64,000 nucleotides of DNA from JACDAN01 sp963827705 (GCA_963827705.1 CAWHBN010000013.1:186001-250000), one strand, 5' to 3'; shown: positions 17,542 to 27,610, counted from the stretch's first letter. Notes: generated by a model not told the origin, from the letters alone. Program-made: numbers and translations.

Positions 17542-18594
17542 ATGGGGCTCTTCGGGTATCTCAACGGCTTCGGCGGCCGCGACATGGCGGTGGACCTGGG
17601 CACCGCGAACACGCTGGTGTACGTGCGCGGTCGTGGGATCGTGCTCAGCGAGCCGTCCGTCGTCGCGATCGACCAGCGCTCCGGGGAGGTGCACGCGGTC
17701 GGCGTCGAGGCGAAGCGGATGCTCGGCCGGACGCCCGGAACCATCTCCGCGATCCGCCCGCTGAAGGACGGGGTCATCGCCGACTTCGACGTCACCGAGC
17801 AGATGCTCCGTCACTTCATCCAGAAGGTCCACCAGCACCGGTTCGCGCACCCGAGGGTCGTCGTCTGCGTCCCGTCGGGCGTCACCGGCGTCGAGAAGCG
17901 CGCGGTCGAGGAAGCGACGCTGAGCGCCGGCGCCCGGGAAGCCCATCTGATCGAGGAGCCGATGGCTGCTGCGATCGGCGCCGGGCTCCCCGTCTCCGAG
18001 CCGACCGGGAACATGATCGTGGACGTCGGCGGCGGGACGACCGAGGTCGCGGTCATCTCGCTCGGCGGGATCGTCGTCTCCCAGAGCCTCCGCGTCGGCG
18101 GTGACGAGATGGACGAGGCGATCATCAACCACACCAAGCGCGAGTACAAGCTGCTCATCGGCAACCAGACCGCCGAGGAGATCAAGCTCGAGATCGGCTC
18201 CGCCTTCCAGCTCAGGGAGGAGGTTCAGGCCGAGGTTCGGGGCCGCGACATGCTCACCGGCCTCCCGAAGACCATCATCATGAGCTCCGACGAGATCAGG
18301 CACGCGCTCGAGGAGCCCGTGAACCAGATCGTCGACGCGATCAAGTCGACGCTGGACAAGACGCCGCCCGAGCTCGCCGCCGACATCATGGATCGCGGGA
18401 TCGTCCTCGCAGGCGGCGGAGCACTGCTGAGCGGGCTGGACGAGCGCCTGCGCCACGAGACCCAGATGCCGGTGCAGCTGGCCGAGTCGCCGCTAACCTG
18501 CGTCGCCGTCGGCTCCGGTCGCAGCCTCGAGCTGATCGAGGTCATGCAGCGGACCAGCAAGAGCGCCAAGAGCCGCAACGGCTACCGGCGCTAA
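17542..18594 (+). CDS. mreB: rod-shape-determining actin homologue MreB
   Basis: A 350-residue bacterial actin that forms membrane-associated filaments and guides the elongation synthases. VDLGTANTLVY (phosphate 1), VVVCVPSGVTGVEKRA, DVGGGTTEVAVISLGG (phosphate 2) and DRGIVLAGGGALLSGLD (adenosine motif) are present. The ATG at 17542 gives an N terminus MGLFGYLNGF suited to membrane binding. It heads the mreB-mreC-mreD-mrdA-rodA elongasome set. A mostly gene-free 65 bases separate it from mreC. Confidence 0.96.
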   Translation: MGLFGYLNGFGGRDMAVDLGTANTLVYVRGRGIVLSEPSVVAIDQRSGEVHAVGVEAKRMLGRTPGTISAIRPLKDGVIADFDVTEQMLRHFIQKVHQHRFAHPRVVVCVPSGVTGVEKRAVEEATLSAGAREAHLIEEPMAAAIGAGLPVSEPTGNMIVDVGGGTTEVAVISLGGIVVSQSLRVGGDEMDEAIINHTKREYKLLIGNQTAEEIKLEIGSAFQLREEVQAEVRGRDMLTGLPKTIIMSSDEIRHALEEPVNQIVDAIKSTLDKTPPELAADIMDRGIVLAGGGALLSGLDERLRHETQMPVQLAESPLTCVAVGSGRSLELIEVMQRTSKSAKSRNGYRR

Positions 18595-18659
18595 AGCAAC
18601 CCCCGATCTTCTCCCTGCGATGGCGTCTTCCTCCCTGTTTCCTAAACTGATCTCTTCTC

Positions 18660-19613
18660 GTGCCACGTAACCGCTCACTGCGGCTGGCGGCACTGGGCTC
18701 GACGGTTCAGCGGGCCGCTTCCCCGCCGTATCCCTCGTCGCGAGCGTCGGGTGCGCTGCGCCGACGGCTCGTTGCCGCCGTGCTCGTCGTCGTCTCGATC
18801 GCGATGCTGACGCTCTACTTCCGCGAGGCGGACAGCGGGCCGATGCACAGCGTCCAGGGCGCCGTCGCCGGCGTCCTGCACCCGTTCCAGGTCGGCGCCG
18901 AGCGCGTCGCGAGGCCGTTCCGCGACGCCTACGGGTGGACGGCCGGCTTGGTCAATGCCCGCTCGGAGAACGAGGAGCTCCGCAAGGACCTCCAGCTGCT
19001 GCGCCTCCAGGCGATCCAGAACCAGACGGCAGCGCGCGAGAACGTCGATCTGCGCCGAGCGCTCCGCTACGTCAGCGGGCCGAGCTTCCCTCGGGACTAC
19101 GACGGGGTCGCGGCCAGCGTCACGTCTCACGCCACCGGCGAATGGGAGCAGTCGCTCGTGCTCTCGGCCGGCCGGCGCAACGGCGTCAGGCTGGACGACC
19201 CGGTCGTCTCGAGCGAGGGCTACCTCGTCGGGCAGGTGACGAAGGTGACACGCACGAGCTCGGAGGTCACGCTGCTGACGGACAGCACCAGCTCGGTCAC
19301 AGCGCTCGATGTGGCCACCGACACCGTCGGCGTCCTCGAGATCGGAGAGGGGCCCGATCGGCCGTTCGAGCTCAACCGTGTGCCGAAGGAGAAGGTCGTC
19401 GAGAGGGGCGACACGATCTCCACCGCGGGACGCCGGTTCGGCCGGCTCGGGTCGCTCTTCCCACAGGGCATTCCGATCGGCTCCGTGAAGCACGTCGGCC
19501 AGACCGACATCGAGAACTTCCAGCAGATCCAGGTGGATCCGTTCGTGGACTTCTCGTCGCTGGACACCCTGGTGGTGCTGGTTCCGAAGGAGAACCGGAC
19601 CGAGACACCGTGA
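18660..19613 (+). CDS. mreC: rod-shape-determining protein MreC
   Basis: A 317-residue bitopic protein with a basic cytoplasmic tail, one transmembrane helix (LVAAVLVVVSIAMLTLYF, about residues 37-54), a coiled coil (NEELRKDLQLLRLQ) and the periplasmic beta-barrel domain. It bridges MreB/MreD to the PBP2-RodA complex. The start is GTG 18660. The stop overlaps mreD (GTGA). Confidence 0.92.
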   Translation: MPRNRSLRLAALGSTVQRAASPPYPSSRASGALRRRLVAAVLVVVSIAMLTLYFREADSGPMHSVQGAVAGVLHPFQVGAERVARPFRDAYGWTAGLVNARSENEELRKDLQLLRLQAIQNQTAARENVDLRRALRYVSGPSFPRDYDGVAASVTSHATGEWEQSLVLSAGRRNGVRLDDPVVSSEGYLVGQVTKVTRTSSEVTLLTDSTSSVTALDVATDTVGVLEIGEGPDRPFELNRVPKEKVVERGDTISTAGRRFGRLGSLFPQGIPIGSVKHVGQTDIENFQQIQVDPFVDFSSLDTLVVLVPKENRTETP

Positions 19614-20128
19614 TCGCCGACGTCTTCAAGACGGCGATCGCATTCTTCGTCGCCGTGGTCGTCCAGGCGACGATCGTCTCGTCGGTGTCGATCGTCGGCG
19701 GGAAGGCCGATCTCGTCCTCGTGACCCTCGCGGCGGTCGCACTTCTCCGTGGGTCGATCTTCGGGGCGATCGCCGGGTTCTACGCCGGCTTTCTGCTCGA
19801 CGCGGCGAACCTCGACACGCTCGGCGTCAGCTCCCTGCTGCTCTGCCTCGCGGGCTACTGGATCGGTCGCTACGGCGAGACCACCGGTCGGGACCGTGCC
19901 CACGCCCCGCTCGTGTCGATCGCCGTCGTGACCGTCCTCTACGCGTTCGGCGCGCTCGCTCTCCACGCGATGCTCGGCGAATCCGTCTCCCTGCAGGCGG
20001 GGCTCCGTGCGCTGCCTGCGCAGATCTTGCTGAACCTCCTGCTGACCGTCCCGGTGTACGCCCTCGCCCGGCGCCTCTTCGCGCCGCCCGGCGGCCGCCT
20101 CCCGATCAAGGACGTCGAGTTCGGCTGA
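19610..20128 (+). CDS. mreD: rod-shape-determining membrane protein MreD
   Basis: A 172-residue polytopic protein with about five hydrophobic helices. GSIFGAIAGFYAGFLLDAANL is the conserved MreD core, where the LD pair is typical. GTG 19610 overlaps the mreC stop by four bases, and its own stop touches the mrdA ATG. It anchors the elongation complex in the membrane. Confidence 0.88.
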   Translation: MIADVFKTAIAFFVAVVVQATIVSSVSIVGGKADLVLVTLAAVALLRGSIFGAIAGFYAGFLLDAANLDTLGVSSLLLCLAGYWIGRYGETTGRDRAHAPLVSIAVVTVLYAFGALALHAMLGESVSLQAGLRALPAQILLNLLLTVPVYALARRLFAPPGGRLPIKDVEFG

Positions 20129-22122
20129 TGAGCGTCACCCGAATCCCGCCACGAACCCGCTTCATGCCGCGCGACCCGCGCGTGGAGGAGCCGTACCGCA
20201 TGACGTCGGCCATGGCGCTCCGGCTCGGCGTGCTCGGCGCGATCATTCTCTTCGCGTTCGCGGTGCTCTTCTTCCGTCTCTGGGCGCTCCAGGTGCTCGC
20301 GGGCGACCAGTACCTCGCCGCAGCTCAGGACAACCAGTTGCGCACGGTCCGGGTCGACGCGGCGCGCGGGCCGATCCTCGACTACAAGGGCCGCCTGCTC
20401 GTGTCGAACAGGATCGGCACCGCCGCTCAGTTATGGACGGCGTACATGCCGCGCCGCGGCCGGGAGCGGATGCTGCGCCGGCTCTCGGCGATCCTGATCG
20501 TCCCGGTGCCGGAGCTCCGGAAGCTCCTACGCGAGCACAAGGGCGATCCCCTCACGCCGGTGACGCTGAAAGAGGATCTCAGCCAGGAGGAGATCTTCTA
20601 CCTCAAGGAGCACCGAAGGGATTTCCCCGGCCTCGAGCTGAACGACATCCACCTGCGCGACTACCGGTACGGGTCGCTCGCGCCACAGATCCTCGGACAC
20701 GTGGGCGACGTGACGGAGGCTCAGCTGAAGGCCGGCCGCTACCGCCATGGGGACGCGGTCGGCCAGGCAGGCCTCGAGTTCTCCTACGACCGCTTCCTCC
20801 GTGGGACGGCGGGCCTGGCCGAGCTGCGCGTCGACTCGATGGGCCGCCCGCGCTCGAAGCCGCTGCGGAGCGAGCAGCCGCAGCCGGGGCTCGCGCTGCG
20901 GACGACGCTCGACGCGAAGTTGCAGCGGGCCGCCGAGGACGCGCTCAAGTACGGCATCCAGGTCGCCCGCGAGAACAAGAGCTGGTATGCGAACGCCGGC
21001 GCCGCAGTCGCGATCGACCCGCGCACCGGAGCGATCCGCGCCATGGCGACCAACCCCACCTACGACCCGCGGGTCTACGTCGGCAAGGCGAAGCCGGCGA
21101 AGCTCCGGCCGCTGATCGACCCCAAGGCTGCCGAGGCGGCCAACTACCCCGGCCTGAACCGCGCGACGTCCGGCTTCTACCCGCCGGGCTCGACGTTCAA
21201 GCCGGTCACCGCCCTCGCTGCGATGCGCGAGCAACTGGTGGGGCCGTATGAGCCGCTCTCATGCACGGGGAAGATGGAGATCGACGGAACGACCTTCCGG
21301 AACTGGAACCCGTACGTGAGCGAGGCGATGGACCTGCCAACCGCGCTCGCCGCCTCGTGCGACACCTACTTCTACCAACTGGGCCTCGAGTTCTACGGCC
21401 TCCCGCCGGAGTACGGCAGCCCGCTTCAGAAGTGGGCCTCGGCGTTCGGATTCGGGAAGGCGACAGGGCTGGACGTCGGCGGTGAGGCGACCGGCCTCCT
21501 GCCCACGCCGGAGTGGCGGCGCAAGACGTACACGAAGAAGCGGTATCCGCAGACCTGGGAGATCGACCGGCTGTGGAAGTCCGGCGACTCGGTCCAGCTC
21601 GCGATCGGTCAGAAGGACCTGCTCGTCACGCCGCTCCAGATGGCCCGCTTCTACGCGCTGCTCGCGAACGGCGGCAAGCTGGTCACACCGCACCTCGTCT
21701 CGAGCGTGGAGCAGCCCGGGAACTCCGGCGCGATCAAGGCGGTCTTCTCGCCGGCGCCCAAGGACGTGAACGTCGATCCCGCCGAGCTGAACGTGATCGA
21801 GGACGGGCTCTTCCGGGCGACACACGCGTCGTACGGGACGTCGGCAGGCGTCTTCGGCGCCTTCCCGGTCCCGATCGCCGGCAAGACGGGGACCGCCGAG
21901 AAGGCCGTCGACGTCGACGGCGACGGCTACCCACAGATGGTCGACCAGTCCTGGTGGTGCGGCTACGGCCCGACCGACAAGACCCCGGAGCTCGTCGTGT
22001 GCGTCGTGATCGAGAACGGCGGCCACGGAAGCACGGCCGCGGCGCCGGCGGCGCTGAAGATCTTCGAGCGCTACTTCGGGCGTCAGGCGCCCGTGGTCGA
22101 GACAGGGGTAGAGACGGACTAA
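20128..22122 (+). CDS. mrdA: penicillin-binding protein 2, elongation transpeptidase
   Basis: A 664-residue class B PBP. One N-terminal membrane helix (about 32-55) is followed by a dimerisation/pedestal region and the transpeptidase domain. Catalytic motifs: Ser355 in STFK, SCD at 410-412 and KTGT at 586-589. It cross-links new peptidoglycan during lateral growth and pairs with RodA. Start and stop overlap mreD and rodA by one base each, indicating tight co-expression. Confidence 0.94.
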   Translation: MSVTRIPPRTRFMPRDPRVEEPYRMTSAMALRLGVLGAIILFAFAVLFFRLWALQVLAGDQYLAAAQDNQLRTVRVDAARGPILDYKGRLLVSNRIGTAAQLWTAYMPRRGRERMLRRLSAILIVPVPELRKLLREHKGDPLTPVTLKEDLSQEEIFYLKEHRRDFPGLELNDIHLRDYRYGSLAPQILGHVGDVTEAQLKAGRYRHGDAVGQAGLEFSYDRFLRGTAGLAELRVDSMGRPRSKPLRSEQPQPGLALRTTLDAKLQRAAEDALKYGIQVARENKSWYANAGAAVAIDPRTGAIRAMATNPTYDPRVYVGKAKPAKLRPLIDPKAAEAANYPGLNRATSGFYPPGSTFKPVTALAAMREQLVGPYEPLSCTGKMEIDGTTFRNWNPYVSEAMDLPTALAASCDTYFYQLGLEFYGLPPEYGSPLQKWASAFGFGKATGLDVGGEATGLLPTPEWRRKTYTKKRYPQTWEIDRLWKSGDSVQLAIGQKDLLVTPLQMARFYALLANGGKLVTPHLVSSVEQPGNSGAIKAVFSPAPKDVNVDPAELNVIEDGLFRATHASYGTSAGVFGAFPVPIAGKTGTAEKAVDVDGDGYPQMVDQSWWCGYGPTDKTPELVVCVVIENGGHGSTAAAPAALKIFERYFGRQAPVVETGVETD

Positions 22123-23297
22123 TGGCCGATTACGCCGCCTCAGCACCGCCGCGCTCCAGGCGCTATCCCCGCGCCGACACCGCGCGCGCCGTCTCGTTCG
22201 TCCGCCGGCTGGACTGGGTGATGCTCGCCGCCGTCGGGGGGCTCGTCGGCTTCGGCCTCTGGGCGATCGACGGGATCACCAGGCAGGACATTGCCGGCGA
22301 TTCGAACTACTTCGTCACGCGGCAGGCGATCTTCGCGGTGATGGGCGCCGTCGGCCTCGTCGGCGCGCTGCTCGTGGACCCCTCCCTGTACCGGCGCTAC
22401 TACAAGGCCATCTACGGGCTTCTGCTCGGGATGCTGCTGGTCGTCACGGTGATCGGCACCGAGGTGCGCGGCTCGACGCGCTGGATCGATCTCGGGTTCT
22501 TCCAGTTTCAGCCCTCGGAGTTCGGGAAGCTGCTGCTCGCACTGTTCCTCGCCGGACTGCTCGCCGCGCAGGGGAAGCGGATCACCGAGTCGCGGACGAC
22601 GCTGATCGCGATCGGAGCGGCCTCGGTGCCGACGCTCTTCGTCTTCCTCCAGCCCGACATCGGGACGGCGCTCGTGTACGGCGCCATCCTGCTCGCATCC
22701 CTGTTCTTCGCCGGGACCCGCTGGCGCGACCTCGCGATTCTCGCCGCCGTCGGAACCGTCCTGGTGGCCTTCGTCCTGTGGGCCGGCCCAGCGATGGGCG
22801 TCGACGTCTTGGAGCCGTACCAGCGCGACCGCCTCACGGCATTCACGGACCCGTCGAAGAATCCGCGGGGGGCGGCCTACAACATCAACCAGTCGATCAC
22901 CGCGGTCGGCGCGGGCGGGCTCGACGGGCGCGGAGTCACGGGTGCGACGCAGACGCGCCTCGACTACCTCCCGGAGCACGAGACGGACTTCGTCTTCGCC
23001 GCGCTCTCCGAGCAGCGGGGGTTCGTCGGGGCGTCGATCCTCCTCTGCCTCTACCTGCTCCTGATGTGGCGCGGGATCCGCGTCATCGCCACGGCGCGCG
23101 GCGCCTTCGAGGCAACGGTTGCGGGCGCGATCGTCTTCGGCCTGCTCTTCCAGACGTTCGTGAACATCGGGATGACGATCGGAATCGCTCCGATCACGGG
23201 AATTCCACTCCCGTTCGTGAGCGTCGGCGGCTCGGCGATGGTCACGAATCTGATGGCGATCGGCGTCCTCCAGGCGATCGCCCTCCGCCGCCGCTAG
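22122..23297 (+). CDS. rodA: RodA, SEDS-family peptidoglycan glycosyltransferase
   Basis: A 391-residue polytopic protein (about 10 helices) that polymerises lipid II with PBP2. The conserved RGSTRWIDLGFFQFQPSEFGK, PDIGTALV, YLPEHETDFVFAALSEQRGF (with the catalytic Asp region) and GIPLPFVSVGGSAM motifs are all present. The ATG overlaps the mrdA TAA. The Pro/Arg-rich N terminus before the first helix is cytoplasmic. Confidence 0.95.
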   Translation: MADYAASAPPRSRRYPRADTARAVSFVRRLDWVMLAAVGGLVGFGLWAIDGITRQDIAGDSNYFVTRQAIFAVMGAVGLVGALLVDPSLYRRYYKAIYGLLLGMLLVVTVIGTEVRGSTRWIDLGFFQFQPSEFGKLLLALFLAGLLAAQGKRITESRTTLIAIGAASVPTLFVFLQPDIGTALVYGAILLASLFFAGTRWRDLAILAAVGTVLVAFVLWAGPAMGVDVLEPYQRDRLTAFTDPSKNPRGAAYNINQSITAVGAGGLDGRGVTGATQTRLDYLPEHETDFVFAALSEQRGFVGASILLCLYLLLMWRGIRVIATARGAFEATVAGAIVFGLLFQTFVNIGMTIGIAPITGIPLPFVSVGGSAMVTNLMAIGVLQAIALRRR

Positions 23298-23319
23298 TCC
23301 GTCCGGCGCCGGTCCTACG

Positions 23320-23523
23320 ATGCGGCGCATGAACAGGAAGGACGCGTTCGAGCTCCTGCTGATCGAGGAAGCCGACGCCTGGTTCGAGTACCTCGCGGCG
23401 ACCAGGGCTCAGACCGCGGCCCGCTACGGCGAGGTCGAGCCCTGGGCCTGGGCACGCCTGACGCAACGGCTTCGGGCGATCAGGACCAGAAGGACGAAGC
23501 TCCGGCCCGCGGCCGCGGCGTAA
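23320..23523 (+). CDS. small basic hypothetical protein after rodA
   Basis: A 67-residue protein (ATG 23320 or 23329) with FELLLIEEADAWFEYLAATR and YGEVEPWAWARLTQRLRAIR. The amphipathic, Trp-containing composition and the position 22 bases after rodA support a real gene. No family recognised. The 141 bases between it and the RNase gene hold no further gene that I can see. Confidence 0.55.
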   Translation: MRRMNRKDAFELLLIEEADAWFEYLAATRAQTAARYGEVEPWAWARLTQRLRAIRTRRTKLRPAAAA

Positions 23524-23664
23524 CGGCGCCGTTTACTCGGCTGGAAATGGGCTGCTGCTAGCCTTGCTCATAGATATGCGTCCCATGTCAATCTCGCAGC
23601 GCGCGGAGCGCCCGGTCTCCGGAGCAGGTCTTCGTGCGCGCGACATCACCGAAGGAGTTTTCAC

Positions 23665-26329
23665 TTGTTGCGATGGTTTCGGCGCAAGCCGGCTGAGCGT
23701 ACGACCGAGCCTGCCCGCGAGCAGGCTGAACAACCTGACACCGTAGAGACCCCGGCCGCGGACGCGGCCGGCGACACACCACCCACTTCCGCCGCAAGCC
23801 GCCGCCGCAGGCGAGGAAGCCGCGGGGGCCGCAACCGCCGCAAGCCCGGCGAGCGCCCCGCGCGCACCGAAGAGAAGGCGGAACAGCCCGAAAAGGCCCA
23901 GAAAGCGGAGAAGAAGCCGGAGCGAAAGCCACGCGAGCCGCGCTCCCGCCAGACACGCCGCCGCACGGCGACTCCCCGGGCACTCCCGCCGCCCGCGAAG
24001 CGCGATCTCGTCATCTCCGTCGACGTCGCCGAGCAGCGTGTGGCGATCCTCGAGGACGACAAGGTCGCCGAGGTGTACCTCGAGCGGCCCGAGAGCCGGT
24101 CGATCGCGGGCAACATCTACAAGGGCACCGTCGACAACGTCCTCCCCGGAATGGAGGCGGCGTTCGTCGAGATCGGCCTCGAGAAGAACGGCTTCCTGTA
24201 CGTCGACGAGATCGTCACCCCAGAGCTCGAGGGGCGCAGGCACGGCCGCAAGATCCAGGACCTGCTGAGCCGGGGCGAGGAGATCCTCGTCCAGGCGGTC
24301 AAGGACCCGATGAAGTCGAAGGGCGCACGGTTGACGACCGAGATCTCGCTGCCGGGCCGGTTCGTCGTCTACGTCCCGAGCGGCGAGGGCTTCGGCGTCT
24401 CGCGCCGGCTGCCCGAGGAGGAGCGCATCCGGCTCCGCGACATCCTGAAGTCGGTCGCGCCGAAGTCCGGGAGCATGATCGTCCGCACTGCGGCCGATGG
24501 AGCGTCCGCCGAGGACATCGAGCGCGACATCGACTTCCTCCAGCGCCTCTGGAAAGAGATCCAGGGACGGGCCGAGAAGGCCAAGGCCCCGGCGCTCGTC
24601 TATCAGGAGGCAGAGCTGCCCTTGCGGGTCGTCCGCGACCTCTTCACGAACGACTTCGAGCAGGCGGTCGTCGACCACGACCTGACCTACAAGCGGATCG
24701 TCGGCTACCTGAAGAAGACCTCTCCCCACATGGCGGAAAAGGTCCGGAAACACACCGGCAAGACGGCGCTCTTCGAGGACTTCGGCGTCGACGAGGAGAT
24801 CCGCTCGACCCTCTCGCGCCGCGTCGACCTTCCCTCCGGCGGCTACCTCGTCTTCGACTACGCGGAGGCGTTCACGGTCATCGACGTCAACACGGGCCGC
24901 TTCGTCGGCTCGCGGTCGAAGTCGTCGGCCGGCCGGCTCGAGGACACGATCACGAAGAACAACCTCGAGGCCGTCAAGGAGGTCGTCCGCCAGCTGCGGC
25001 TCCGCGACATCGGCGGGATCATCGTCATCGACTTCATCGACATGGCGAACCCGAAGAACCGGGCCGCCGTCGAGGAGGCGCTGAAGACGGAGCTCGAGCG
25101 CGACCGGACGAAGACCTACGTCGTCGAGATCTCGCCGCTCGGCCTCGTGGAGATGACGCGACAGAACGTCTCGCACGGGCCGCGGGAGATCCTCACGAAG
25201 CGCTGCCCGACCTGCGAGGGCGACGGCATCGTCTTCTCGGAGGTCTCCGCCGCCGTCGAAGCGGAGCGCAAGCTGCGGATGCTCGCGGCGAGCTCGCGCA
25301 GCGCCGCCTTCCGCGTCGAGCTGAACCCACACGTCGCGGCTGCGCTGATCGGGCCGGGAGCCGAGCGGCTCCAAGCCATCGAGGAGCGAACCCGCCGCCG
25401 AATCTTCATCGAGCCGAAGGAGGGCGTGCCGCCCGAGCACTTCGAGGTCGTGGCGCGCGGCCCGCTGGCGAAGCTCCAGCCCGAAGCGCCGGTCGAGGAG
25501 GGCCAGGAGCTCAGCGTCAAGCCCGTGGAGGTCGGCCTCCACGATCCGAGCGTCGGCGTCGCGAAGCACGACGGCATCGACATCGCCATCGCAGAAGGCG
25601 CGAAGCTCGTCGGCAAGCGCGCGAAGGTCCGGATCACCCGGGTCCTCGACGGAACGGCGTACGCGGAGCTCGCCGACGGAGCGAAGCCCGACGGACCCGC
25701 CGATCACGGCCGAGGCGATGGCGGAGAAGCCGACGCGTGCGCGCCGGAGCAGGATCGCGAAGCCCGAGGAGCCGAAGCCCGAGGCAGTCGAGGAGTCCGA
25801 GGAGCCGAAGGCCGAGGCCGTCGAGGCAGTGGCCGAGGAGCCGGAGGCGGAGGAGCCCGACGCGCAGGAGCCGACCGAGGACGGTGCTGCCGAGGAGGCG
25901 CCCAAGCCGAAGAAGCGCACCCGGCGCGGGTCGCGCGGAGGCCGGCGTCGCAAGAAGAAGCCGGCCGGGGCCGCGGCGGAGGCAACTGTCGGGGCCGCGG
26001 CGGAGGCAGCGCCTGTCGAAGCCGAAGCCGCCGAGAACGGCCAGCCCGCGGAGGCTCCCGTGCTGATCCACCTACCGGACCCGGCGCTCGGCGACGACGA
26101 GGCCGAGCCCGCCGCGGAGCGACCTGCAGCGTCCACGGACGGCGAAGCCGAGCCCGCCGCGGAGCAGCCTGCAGCGTCCACGGACGGCGAAGCTCCCAAG
26201 CCGAAGAAGAAGACCCGGCGCGGATCCCGCGGAGGAAGACGTCGCAGGAAGCCTGCTGCCGCGAAGGCCAACGGCTCGGGAACCGCAGGGGAAACGGCCG
26301 AAAAGCCAGAAAAACCGCTGGTAGACTGA
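23665..26329 (+). CDS. rne: ribonuclease E/G family endoribonuclease, frameshifted in the C-terminal tail
   Basis: An RNA-processing and decay endonuclease. The TTG start at 23665 follows GAAGGAG. A basic N-terminal extension (residues 1-110) contains an RRGSRGGRNRRK motif. It is followed by the S1 domain (AGNIYKGTVDNVLPGMEAAFVEIG), the catalytic DNase I-like core with Asp in FTVIDVNTG and IIVIDFIDM, and the zinc-link CPTC. A small TRAM-like end domain closes the core. Near 25696-25699 (CCC-G) coding sense moves +1 into the frame that ends at 26329. There it gives an Ala/Glu/Pro-rich tail with two further RRGSRGGRRR motifs. Without the shift the ORF runs falsely into rplU. Both N- and C-terminal arms resemble the disordered arms of actinobacterial RNase E. 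Confidence 0.88.
26102..26191 (+). repeat. two 45-bp direct repeats in the RNase E/G tail
   Basis: Copies at 26102-26146 and 26147-26191 differ at about two positions and encode AEPAAERPAASTDGE and AEPAAEQPAASTDGE. A recent in-frame duplication within the disordered C-terminal arm. Confidence 0.85.
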
Positions 26330-26334
26330 CGTCT

Positions 26335-26352
26335 GCCGGGGATGAGCCCGGC
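26335..26352 (+). terminator. hairpin between the RNase E/G gene and rplU
   Basis: GCCGGG (26335-26340) pairs with CCCGGC (26347-26352), followed by GTTTCT and then the rplU ATG at 26359. It may be a weak terminator of the RNase gene or part of an L21 leader; it also sits where an RBS for rplU would be expected, and none is obvious. Confidence 0.35.
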
Positions 26353-26358
26353 GTTTCT

Positions 26359-26730
26359 ATGGGCTACGCGATCATCAAGCTGGGTGGAAAGCAGTACGTC
26401 GTCCGTGAGGGCGAGAAGCTGCTCGTGGACCGCCTCTCGGTGGACGAGAACAAGACCTTCCAGCCAGAGGTGATCTTCGAAGGCGGCGACGGGAAGGCCG
26501 AGCTGGCTCCGAAGGGCACGGTCACCGCGAAGGTGCTGGCCCACGTGAAGGGCGACAAGATCCGGATCGGCAAGTACCGCCGCCGCACCGGCTACCGGCG
26601 CCACACGGGGTTCCGCAGCAGCCTGACCCAGATCCAGATCGAGTCGATCGGCGCGAAGAAGAGCACGAGGTCGTCGACCTCGAAGTCGCGCGCGACGACG
26701 ACCGCAACGAAGACCAAGGACGAGAGCTAA
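26359..26730 (+). CDS. rplU: 50S ribosomal protein L21
   Basis: A 123-residue large-subunit protein: YAIIKLGGKQYVVREGEKL at the N terminus and the basic GKYRRRTGYRRHTGFR at about 74-89. The Ser/Thr/Lys C-terminal extension (KKSTRSSTSKSRATTT) is longer than in E. coli, as in many actinobacteria. ATG 26359; the stop overlaps the rpmA ATG (TAATG). Confidence 0.95.
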   Translation: MGYAIIKLGGKQYVVREGEKLLVDRLSVDENKTFQPEVIFEGGDGKAELAPKGTVTAKVLAHVKGDKIRIGKYRRRTGYRRHTGFRSSLTQIQIESIGAKKSTRSSTSKSRATTTATKTKDES

Positions 26731-26987
26731 TGGCACACAAGAAGGGACTGGGCTCCTCACGCAACGGCCGCGACTCCGAGTCGAAGCGCCTCGGCGTGAA
26801 GATCTTCGACGGCCAGGACGTGAAGGCCGGGATGATCCTCGTCCGCCAGCGCGGCACGCGCTTCCGGCCGGGCCCCGGCGCCGGCCGCGGCCGCGACGAC
26901 ACGATCTTCGCGACCCGCGACGGACGCGTGGAGTTCAAGCGCAGCGGCGAACGACGGACGATCGTCGTAGCCGGCGAACCCTCCTAG
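26730..26987 (+). CDS. rpmA: 50S ribosomal protein L27
   Basis: An 85-residue protein whose N terminus (AHKKGLGSSRNGRDS) reaches the peptidyl-transferase centre. VRQRGTRFRPGPGAGRGRDDTIFA is typical of L27. There is no cleavable Firmicutes-type N-terminal extension. It overlaps rplU by one base and converges with the DJ-1-like gene. Confidence 0.96.
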   Translation: MAHKKGLGSSRNGRDSESKRLGVKIFDGQDVKAGMILVRQRGTRFRPGPGAGRGRDDTIFATRDGRVEFKRSGERRTIVVAGEPS

Positions 26988-27571
26988 CTGACGTACAGCG
27001 GCGTCTCGTACTGCATGTAGCGCCGGACCCATTCCGCGCGGTCCGTCGAGTCGAGCCGCGCGACAAGGTGCAGCGCCATGTCGATCCCGGCTGAGACCCC
27101 GGCCGCGGTAACGACATCGCCGCTGTCGACGAACCGGTCGTCTGGGCGCACTTCGATCGTCGGGTCGATCTGGCTGAGCGAGTCCAGCGAGCCCCAGTGG
27201 GTTGTCGCGGGACGATCCTTGAGCACACCCGCGGCTGCGTAGACATGGGCGCCCGTGCAGACGCTCGTCATCAGTGCGCCGCTGTCGCGGGTGCGGCGCA
27301 CCCAGTCGAGCACAGGGTCGTCCTCCATGAGGCGGCCGACGCGGCCGCCCGGGAACACGAGCACGTCCAGCGCGGGAGCTTCGTCCCACGTCCGGTCCGC
27401 GATCACGCGGAGACCGTGCGAGCAGGTCACCGGCTCTGCGGTCCGGGCGATCGTGAAGACGGACAGCTCGCGCTCGTCCTCGGCCTGGCGTGCCCAGGAA
27501 GTCAGCACCTCGTACGGACCAACGAAGTCGAGCTCCTCGACGCCGTCGAAGATGAAGATTCCGATATTCAC
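26984..27571 (-). CDS. DJ-1/PfpI family protein (isonitrile hydratase-like)
   Basis: A 195-residue flavodoxin-like protein. VNIGIFIFDGVEELDFVGPYEV at the start, FPGGRVGRLM, the nucleophile-elbow Cys in SVCTGAHVYAAAG and RPATTHW identify the glutamine amidotransferase-like DJ-1/PfpI superfamily, close to isonitrile hydratase and GATase1-type regulators. No AraC domain is attached. GTG 27571 is the chosen start; Obg begins divergently 40 bases away. The substrate is unknown. Confidence 0.8.
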   Translation of the reverse strand: MNIGIFIFDGVEELDFVGPYEVLTSWARQAEDERELSVFTIARTAEPVTCSHGLRVIADRTWDEAPALDVLVFPGGRVGRLMEDDPVLDWVRRTRDSGALMTSVCTGAHVYAAAGVLKDRPATTHWGSLDSLSQIDPTIEVRPDDRFVDSGDVVTAAGVSAGIDMALHLVARLDSTDRAEWVRRYMQYETPLYVS

Positions 27572-27610
27572 CGGCAGGTCACCGTACCAGCCAAGCGCTA
27601 GCGTGGGTCC

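Noticed and set aside
23665..26730. Apparent RNase E/G-L21 fusion of 1021 codons
   Set aside because: L21 has its own ATG at 26359, and the RNase tail is clearly encoded in the other frame to 26329.
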